From Pinibacter sp031553495 (GTDB lineage Bacteria; Bacteroidota; Bacteroidia; Chitinophagales; Chitinophagaceae), in assembly GCA_031553495.1 (NCBI GenBank), contig JAVBLN010000046.1, forward strand, positions 1 through 64,000: a DNA stretch of 64,000 nucleotides. Direction: 5' to 3'. The position numbers were made by a program, and so were the translations under genes. Within the stretch, counting starts at the first letter, position 1. Each line of letters begins with the position of its first letter. The notes beneath the pieces are model-generated. The model saw nothing but the letters and a program-made list of their open reading frames with translations. It was not told the DNA's origin and did not search any database. This document shows, in pieces, positions 58,986-64,000 of the stretch.

Positions 58986-59127
58986 AAGCCGCAAGTTACT
59001 TGAAAATGCGAATTATTAGAGATGCGGCACACCGATGACGTTCAAGTTAGTTGTAAGTGCATATTGAAGGGTGGGCGCTTTAGGCATAAGCCTTATTCTC
59101 CAACGGCTGGTTTGCCAACTGCCCACC

Positions 59128-59204
59128 GCCCAATAAACTTCCAGCCGTACAAGTGAGTGACACAACGATGCTTAATAGTAGCACTACCGCCGGTTCAAAA
59201 AAAA
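59128..59204 (-). repeat. K-element 28, A-last, box type A
   Basis: CAATAAACTTCCAGCC, GTACAAGTGAGTGACACAAC, GATGCTTAATAGTAGCACTA, CCGCCGGTTC, A8. Preceded by ACTGCCC/ACCGCCC heptamers (59114-59128). In the gltX-obgE divergent gap (381 bp). Confidence 0.93.
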
Positions 59205-59328
59205 CTACACATTTTTTTGCCGTGTTAAGTATATTGAACATGCAAACAAAATGTAACGATCCAATAATTTGAGAACTTCCGGTAACAATAAAATGGAGCC
59301 TTATTGATTTAATCAGATTCAAACCAAC

Positions 59329-59358
59329 TTGTTCTTACAATTGCTTAACATAACTTTG
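59329..59358 (+). promoter_or_regulatory. Candidate promoter of obgE
   Basis: TTG (59329-59331), 19-bp spacer, TAACTTTG (59351-59358). A good match to the Bacteroidota consensus, 9 bp before the obgE ATG. The transcript would have almost no leader. Confidence 0.5.
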
Positions 59359-59366
59359 CCGTTCGA

Positions 59367-60368
59367 ATGGAAAAGACAAATTTTATAGATTACATCCGCA
59401 TATTCTGTCGTAGCGGGCACGGAGGAGCGGGCAGCAAACATTTTTTGCGCACAAAATTCAACGCCAAAGCCGGCCCCGATGGTGGCGATGGCGGTCGTGG
59501 CGGACATATTATTTTGCGCGGCAACAAAAATCTGTGGACATTATTGCACTTGCGCTATTATAAAAACGTGTTGGCTGAAAACGGTGAAAACGGCAGTGGC
59601 ACTAATTGCACAGGTCGCAGCGGTAAAGATATAATTATTGAAGTGCCGCTTGGTACCATTGCAAAAGATGAGGAAACAGGATTGCAGGAAGTGGAAATTC
59701 TTGAAGACGGACAGGAAGTGATCTGGATGCGCGGCGGCCGCGGCGGACTGGGAAATGCAAACTTTGCAACACCTACTAACCAGGCTCCGGAACATGCGCA
59801 ACCGGGAGAGCCGGGTGAAGAAGCATGGAAATTTCTTGAACTGAAAGTGCTTGCAGATGTGGGATTGGTTGGATTTCCCAATGCCGGAAAATCTACTTTG
59901 CTTAGCGTGATAACTGCCGCGAAACCAAAAATCGCGGATTATGCTTTCACCACTTTAACACCTCAATTGGGGATGGTGGAGTATCGCGACGGAAGATCAT
60001 TTTGTATAGCGGATCTGCCGGGTATTATTGAAGGCGCTGCCGAAGGAAAGGGGCTGGGACACAGATTCCTTCGCCATATAGAACGCAATTCCATACTGCT
60101 TTTCATGGTGCCTGCGGACAGTAAGGATCATAGAAAAGAATTCGACATATTGTTTAATGAACTGGAGCAATATAATCCTGAAATGTTGCAAAAAGATTTT
60201 GTAATTGCTATTAGTAAAAGCGATATGCTTGATGATGAATTAAAAGAAGCGATTGCAAATGAGCTTCCGAAGAATATACCGCATGTGTTTATTTCTTCGG
60301 TTACACAACACGGACTGAATGAACTGAAAGATGTATTATGGACAACGCTGAATGAAGGACGACAGTAA
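59367..60368 (+). CDS. obgE: GTPase ObgE/CgtA
   Basis: Essential Obg-type GTPase acting in 50S ribosome assembly and the stress response. The 333 residues comprise the Gly-rich Obg fold (GPDGGDGGRGGHIILRG, GRSGKDIIIEVPLG, MRGGRGGLGNANF) and a G domain with G1 GFPNAGKST, G3 DLPGIIEGAAEG and G4 SKSD. The C-terminal OCT domain of Firmicutes homologues is absent, as is usual in Bacteroidota. It starts right behind a promoter-like site. Confidence 0.97.
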   Translation: MEKTNFIDYIRIFCRSGHGGAGSKHFLRTKFNAKAGPDGGDGGRGGHIILRGNKNLWTLLHLRYYKNVLAENGENGSGTNCTGRSGKDIIIEVPLGTIAKDEETGLQEVEILEDGQEVIWMRGGRGGLGNANFATPTNQAPEHAQPGEPGEEAWKFLELKVLADVGLVGFPNAGKSTLLSVITAAKPKIADYAFTTLTPQLGMVEYRDGRSFCIADLPGIIEGAAEGKGLGHRFLRHIERNSILLFMVPADSKDHRKEFDILFNELEQYNPEMLQKDFVIAISKSDMLDDELKEAIANELPKNIPHVFISSVTQHGLNELKDVLWTTLNEGRQ

Positions 60369-60439
60369 ATTCAAAAGTCAAAAATGTAGCATTAAGTTTT
60401 GTAGTTCATCATTTGAGTACCAACTTTTGAATTTTGACT

Positions 60440-61141
60440 TTAGTCCTTTATCAATTGCATCGTCATTCGTTCGTTACTGTTTACGATCACTTCAAAAATG
60501 TAAATACCCCTGGGTAATGCGTTTGAGCCAATCAGCTCAAAAGTGTTTTTCCCGGCAATGCCTTTTTCTGTTGTATGCATCAGTTCTGCACCCTCATTAT
60601 TCATGACTTTCATACCCACCATCGCGTCGCTTTTCAGCTCTACGTTTACTTTAATATTATTTACAACAGGGTTAGGTGTAATACTCACAATCTTAAGGAT
60701 CTTTGTTTCAAACACACGAACCAGCAATAGTTTAGAATATTTTGCACTCTCGTTTTTATCCACTTTTTTTATTCGGTAGTAAAGATCTTTTTTCAATGTG
60801 TTAATTGATTTGACATTATCCACATGAGCATACAATGTATTAATGCCAATAGAGCTTGCGCTTTCAATTTCTCCTGTTTTTAAAAAATGAATGCCATCAG
60901 TACTCCGCTCTATTACATAGCGATTGCCAACTGAGTCGTTCTGAAAAGTCCAGTTGAGAATTACATTGTTCTTTTTGTATAAAGCAAGAAAATCTAACAA
61001 TTGTAACTGAGATGATGTATCAGAATCAGGATTAAATTTTTCCTCAGTCTTTTGCAAATATGCTTTGGTATCAGCCGCAAATAATTTGTAAGGAACCGGA
61101 TTGGCAACCAGTAAACTTAACAGTAGGATACAAATTTTCAT
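60440..61141 (-). CDS. Secreted protein with T9SS type A sorting domain
   Basis: A 233-residue exported protein. A signal peptide (about 1-23) and one fibronectin-III-like module (NVILNWTFQNDSVGNRYVIE to YYRIKKVD) precede a T9SS C-terminal sorting domain (about 155-233: SITPNPVVNNIKVNVELKS, then GKNTFELIGSNALPRGIY). The same design (beta-sandwich with ERSTDG plus sorting domain) occurs near the end of the 49.8-52.1 kb protein. No enzymatic domain remains, so it may be a minimal cell-surface module. It is convergent with obgE (72-bp gap). Confidence 0.85.
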   Translation of the reverse strand: MKICILLLSLLVANPVPYKLFAADTKAYLQKTEEKFNPDSDTSSQLQLLDFLALYKKNNVILNWTFQNDSVGNRYVIERSTDGIHFLKTGEIESASSIGINTLYAHVDNVKSINTLKKDLYYRIKKVDKNESAKYSKLLLVRVFETKILKIVSITPNPVVNNIKVNVELKSDAMVGMKVMNNEGAELMHTTEKGIAGKNTFELIGSNALPRGIYIFEVIVNSNERMTMQLIKD

Positions 61142-61484
61142 ATCGGGTAGAAATATGTTTATAAAATTTTCCAGCTTTCAATGGAAATGTTAATTGGATA
61201 AATACCCGGCATTACATAGCATTAGCAAACTATCAATTATGCGAATAGTTTACAGCTTTGCATTATGGTTACTAACAATAATATAAGGATTTCAATGTGG
61301 TTTGTTGTGTAAAATGGATTATAGGAATATATATTCTAAATATAAGCAATGATTTTGATTTTTGCAAGTCTTTTTATTTGAATAATTTGGAATTATTTCA
61401 CTCAAAAGAAACAATGGTCTCAAAAATTTTATAAGAAGCTGTATCTCAAATTTTTCGATCTGATGTACTAAAAATTGGAAGAAT
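61142..61484. other. A/T-rich intergenic stretch without recognised features
   Basis: About 340 bp between the T9SS protein and K-element 30. Very A/T-rich; no gene, hairpin with T-run or repeat was recognised. Confidence 0.5.
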
Positions 61485-61563
61485 TTTTTGGGGGAACCGG
61501 CTTCGGTTTTTCATGGCATCATCGTTGTGTCACTCCCTTGTACGGTAGTAATGCTATTCGGCA
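61485..61563 (+). repeat. K-element 30, T-first, box type A
   Basis: T6, GGGGGAACCGGCTTCGGTTT, TTCATGGCATCATCG, TTGTGTCACTCCCTTGTAC (one mismatch), GGTAGTAATGCTATTCGGC. It is followed by degenerate heptamers before lysS. Confidence 0.9.
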
Positions 61564-61667
61564 AGTTGGTTGTGAGCAGTAAATCTAACATCTGGCTTTT
61601 TGTTTCTACTACAGCCCGCCACCTGCTGCCATTGCTGAAATACCGCTGCCCGTACCATAAAATCAAT

Positions 61668-61675
61668 TATTTTTG
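61668..61675 (+). promoter_or_regulatory. Possible -7 box of lysS
   Basis: TATTTTTG matches TAnnTTTG and would start transcription near 61682, 20 bp before the lysS ATG. No -33 box at the right spacing was found. Confidence 0.3.
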
Positions 61676-61702
61676 CACGCCGTTTTGAAAGCGGGCTTTT
61701 TT

Positions 61703-63223
61703 ATGAATACACATTTATCAGAACAGGAAATTATCCGAAGAGAAAAATTAAGTAAACTGCAAGCCGCAGGTATAGACGCGTTTCCGGCTCCTTTATATCC
61801 CGTAAGCCATTATTCCTCGGATATAAAAAAGGCATTCTCCGAAGAAACAAAAGATCAGTTTGCCAACGTGTGCGTGGCCGGAAGAATAATGAGTATCAAC
61901 GATAAAGGAAAAGTTTTCTTTATAAAAATACAAGACAGTAAAGGCATTATTCAATTGTATGTAAAGCGTGATGACATTTGCCCGGATGAGGATAAATCTT
62001 TTTGGGATACTGTTGTTAAACACGGCCTTGACTTAGGTGATATTATTGGCGCCACGGGGTTTGTGTTTATTACAAAAACCGGGGAAACCTCAATACATGC
62101 ACAAACGCTTACGTTACTTACAAAATCGCTGAAACCGCTTCCGGTGGTAAAACGCGATGAAGAAGGCAATGTATTTGACGAAGTGACTGATCCTGAGTTC
62201 CGTTATCGTCAGCGCTATGCCGACTTAATCATTAATCCATCCGTAAAAGATACTTTTGTAAAACGAACAATATTAATCAACACCATTCGTGATTTTCTGA
62301 ACGCGCAGGGCGCTTTGGAAGTAGATACACCGGTGTTGCAAAGCATTCCCGGTGGCGCGGCCGCAAGGCCTTTTACTACACATCATAACGCGCTTGATAT
62401 TCCGCTATACCTGCGTATAGCAAATGAGTTGTACCTGAAAAGGCTTATAGTTGGCGGGTTTGACTGGGTTTACGAGTTTAGCCGCAACTTTCGCAATGAA
62501 GGTATGGACAGAACGCACAACCCTGAATTTACTGTGCTTGAATGGTACACCGCCTACAAAGATTATTTCTGGATGATGGAAATAACGGAGCAGTTGTTTG
62601 AAAAGATAGCGCTAGCACTTCATGGCACTACAGATGTTCAGGTGGGTGATAAAACAATTAGTTTCAAAGCGCCATTTAAACGTATTTCCATTTATGATGC
62701 CATTAAAGAGCATACGGGAATAGATGTAAGCGAAAAAGACGAAGCGGGCTTGCGCGATGTGTGTAAGCAATTGGGTATTCATGTGGAGCAAAGCATGGGT
62801 AAAGGAAAACTGATAGATGAAATTTTTGGCGAAAAATGCGAAGGAAATTATGTGCAGCCAACCTTCATCATTGATTATCCGGTAGAAATGAGTCCGCTTA
62901 CCAAGAAACACCGAAGCAAAGCCGGGCTGGTTGAACGTTTTGAACTAATGATCAATGGTAAAGAACTTGCGAACGCGTACAGCGAATTAAACGATCCGAT
63001 AGATCAGCGGGAACGCTTTGAAGACCAGGTAAAATTAATGGAGCGTGGCGATGCGGAAGCGATGTATATAGATTATGATTTCCTCAGGGCGCTTGAATAT
63101 GGCATGCCGCCTACAAGCGGTATTGGCATTGGTATTGACCGGTTGGTAATGCTTATGACAAACCAGCCGTCTATACAGGATGTGTTATTTTTTCCACAAA
63201 TGCGACCTGAGAAAAGCGAATAG
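61703..63223 (+). CDS. lysS: Lysine--tRNA ligase (class II)
   Basis: Charges tRNA-Lys. The 506-residue chain from ATG 61703 has the OB-fold anticodon-binding domain (about 50-150) and the class II core: motif 1 near FLNAQGALEVDTPVLQ, motif 2 FRNEGMDRTHNPEFT and motif 3 GIGIGIDRLVMLM. The family-specific LRIANELYLKRLIVGGF and QRYADLI are intact. A start ten codons upstream (61673) overlaps the -7 box and is rejected. A strong terminator follows 17 bp after the stop. Confidence 0.97.
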   Translation: MNTHLSEQEIIRREKLSKLQAAGIDAFPAPLYPVSHYSSDIKKAFSEETKDQFANVCVAGRIMSINDKGKVFFIKIQDSKGIIQLYVKRDDICPDEDKSFWDTVVKHGLDLGDIIGATGFVFITKTGETSIHAQTLTLLTKSLKPLPVVKRDEEGNVFDEVTDPEFRYRQRYADLIINPSVKDTFVKRTILINTIRDFLNAQGALEVDTPVLQSIPGGAAARPFTTHHNALDIPLYLRIANELYLKRLIVGGFDWVYEFSRNFRNEGMDRTHNPEFTVLEWYTAYKDYFWMMEITEQLFEKIALALHGTTDVQVGDKTISFKAPFKRISIYDAIKEHTGIDVSEKDEAGLRDVCKQLGIHVEQSMGKGKLIDEIFGEKCEGNYVQPTFIIDYPVEMSPLTKKHRSKAGLVERFELMINGKELANAYSELNDPIDQRERFEDQVKLMERGDAEAMYIDYDFLRALEYGMPPTSGIGIGIDRLVMLMTNQPSIQDVLFFPQMRPEKSE

Positions 63224-63239
63224 AACTTGTACTCTTTAG

Positions 63240-63288
63240 TTGATAGTTGTTAGATGTGTGAATTTCTAACAACTATCAATTTTTTTTG
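63240..63288 (+). terminator. Intrinsic terminator of lysS
   Basis: TTGATAGTTGTTAGA, 10-nt loop, TCTAACAACTATCAA, then T9. A perfect 15-bp stem with a long U-run. Confidence 0.95.
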
Positions 63289-63362
63289 CCTTTGTGCAAT
63301 GCGAATAGCATTAAATACAAACATGAAAAAATACATGTTTGCTTCACAAAATTTTTTGTTCA

Positions 63363-63689
63363 TTAATCCACAAACGTTTCCCGGATTACGGTCTTTACTT
63401 CTTCAATTTCTTTATTCGTCAATGTTTCAAAGCGTTTTACAATTCGCACTCTGTCAATTGTGCGAATTTGATCAATAGCAATCCAACTTTTAGTTGCTTT
63501 ATGTTTTACCTGTACCCTTGTTGGATAAGGTTTTGAACTGCTTGTCATTGGCGCAATTACAATAGTTTGTAAATACCTGTTCATTTCATTTGGTGATAAA
63601 ACAACACAAGGTCTTGTCTTTTTCATTTCGCTTCCAATAGTTGGATCCAGGTTAACCAAAACGATGTCATACTGATTTACTTGTTCCAT
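63363..63689 (-). CDS. mazF: MazF/PemK family toxin
   Basis: A 108-residue type II toxin-antitoxin ribonuclease. The fold start YDIVLVNLDPTIGSEMKKTR followed by PCVVLSPNEMN carries the conserved Arg (KKTRP), and VIAPMTSSSKPYP the catalytic Thr/Ser region. IDQIRTIDRVRIVKRF forms the later strands. MazF cleaves single-stranded RNA at short sites when not bound by antitoxin. It overlaps the antitoxin gene by 13 bp, indicating coupled translation. The plus-strand T-rich stretch after its stop gives only a weak hairpin. Confidence 0.93.
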   Translation of the reverse strand: MEQVNQYDIVLVNLDPTIGSEMKKTRPCVVLSPNEMNRYLQTIVIAPMTSSSKPYPTRVQVKHKATKSWIAIDQIRTIDRVRIVKRFETLTNKEIEEVKTVIRETFVD

Positions 63690-63925
63690 TCCTCAAAATT
63701 TTCATCTTCAAAAACATCGTCCATTAAAAGTTGGTCGTCACCATTTTCGTGCATTTTTTTGAATGCTTTATCCCAACCTTTTCTTGGTTCAAGCTTGGGT
63801 TTAAGAATAATGTAACCCTTTTCGAGGATTAATTCAATTTTGTCCCCGATGCTGTATTTCTCTAGAATTGTCTTGGAAAGCCTGATTCCCTTTGAGTTTC
63901 CTATATTTATAATTGAAAGTTCCAT
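63677..63925 (-). CDS. mazE: MazE-like antitoxin (AbrB/SpoVT domain)
   Basis: An 82-residue antitoxin. Residues 1-45 form a swapped-hairpin AbrB DNA-binding domain (MELSIINIGNSKGIRLSKTI, then GDKIELILEKGYIILKP). The acidic, disordered tail (DDQLLMDDVFEDENFEEWNK) is the expected toxin-binding segment. The ATG at 63925 is used because the longer frame adds 16 unrelated residues. The operon order is antitoxin then toxin. The complex normally represses its own promoter, which would lie in the last 75 bp of the window. Confidence 0.9.
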   Translation of the reverse strand: MELSIINIGNSKGIRLSKTILEKYSIGDKIELILEKGYIILKPKLEPRKGWDKAFKKMHENGDDQLLMDDVFEDENFEEWNK

Positions 63926-64000
63926 AAATGCGATTGTTATTACAAAGTAATTACAAAAATTGCTGACATCCAATTTTTAAGTAAAAATTTTCCCGCTGTT

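Noticed and set aside
2607..61563. CRISPR array
   Set aside because: K-elements are kilobases apart, in alternating orientation, with no regular spacers and no cas genes.
2607..61563. K-element as an intrinsic terminator in its own right
   Set aside because: In T-first orientation the T-tract precedes the conserved part, and in A-last orientation the tail is A-rich; most copies have no stable hairpin next to the T-tract. Only two copies sit against real terminators.
8423..61688. Recurrent hydrophobic peptide VLLLSIVVSLTCTVV encoded by many K-elements as a possible small membrane protein family
   Set aside because: The frame is broken in copies with the one-base-longer CTCCGG variant (23352, 37185, 56146), types B and C change it non-synonymously, start codons lie in unrelated flanks, and both strands look equally open. 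Conservation is at the nucleotide level.
63320..63341. Terminator for mazF from AAACATG/CATGTTT
   Set aside because: The stem is short and A/T-rich and no T-run follows on the minus strand.
1..64000. tRNA or rRNA genes
   Set aside because: No cloverleaf with TTCGA-type T-loop or rRNA signature was recognised while reading; a covariance-model scan was not possible.

Overview
The window is a stretch of ordinary chromosome from a Bacteroidota bacterium, most likely family Chitinophagaceae. This rests on protein families: DUF4290 beside murA, BshA (bacillithiol), a PorP/SprF-type protein and two type IX secretion (T9SS) C-terminal sorting domains, a MetH split into two genes, SusC/FecA-like receptors with carboxypeptidase-regulatory domains, an OCT-less ObgE, and a few promoters of the TAnnTTTG type. 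No rRNA, tRNA, CRISPR array, prophage or intact insertion sequence was seen.

Layout. 0.4-5.3 kb: DUF4290, murA, marR, acyl-CoA dehydrogenase. 5.4-11.5 kb: aminotransferase, holB, mpg, an EI24 membrane protein with an RsmI-like methyltransferase, and a small membrane-anchored protein. 11.9-18.7 kb: bshA, greA, DUF72, recR and a large MG2/plug surface protein. 19.3-23.2 kb: two-gene MetH. 23.8-31.1 kb: an L-fucose cluster (mutarotase, GntR regulator, fucI, class II aldolase, FGGY kinase, fucP). 31.3-34.5 kb: a cobalamin-riboswitch-controlled BtuB-like receptor and coaX. 34.8-44.7 kb: lutB, dfsB-like, porP, upp, anmK, an EEP phosphatase/nuclease, comB, SRPBCC, gcvT. 45.2-52.1 kb: a beta-helix lipoprotein, a TonB receptor and a T9SS cargo protein. 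53.1-63.9 kb: fumC, enoyl-CoA hydratase, TRIC-like channel, GH16, gltX, obgE, a small T9SS protein, lysS and a mazEF pair.

Functional links. The fucose genes form a complete catabolic route from uptake to lactaldehyde plus DHAP. B12 import under a B12 riboswitch fits the B12-dependent MetH. Most remaining genes are housekeeping.

The most unusual content is between the genes. About 30 copies of a roughly 75-bp repeat (called the K-element here) occupy about 24 of the intergenic gaps and were not found inside any gene. In one orientation (T-first) a copy reads T-tract, ACCGGCGGTAGTGCTAC, a 19-bp box (usually TTGTGTCACTCACTTGTAC), then GGTAGTAATGCTATTGAGC. Successive copies nearly always alternate in orientation. 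Intervals with both T-tracts facing outward are mostly 0.3-1.2 kb and hold one gene or none. The K-elements are flanked by short tandem repeats with 7-, 8- or 9-bp periods whose words differ from locus to locus and which often begin exactly at stop codons. Some copies carry a further 100-bp conserved arm, giving a 200-bp inverted repeat between anmK and the EEP gene. I do not recognise this family. A REP/BIME- or MITE-like nucleic-acid element is the working hypothesis, and it is the main candidate for something undescribed. All counts were made by eye.
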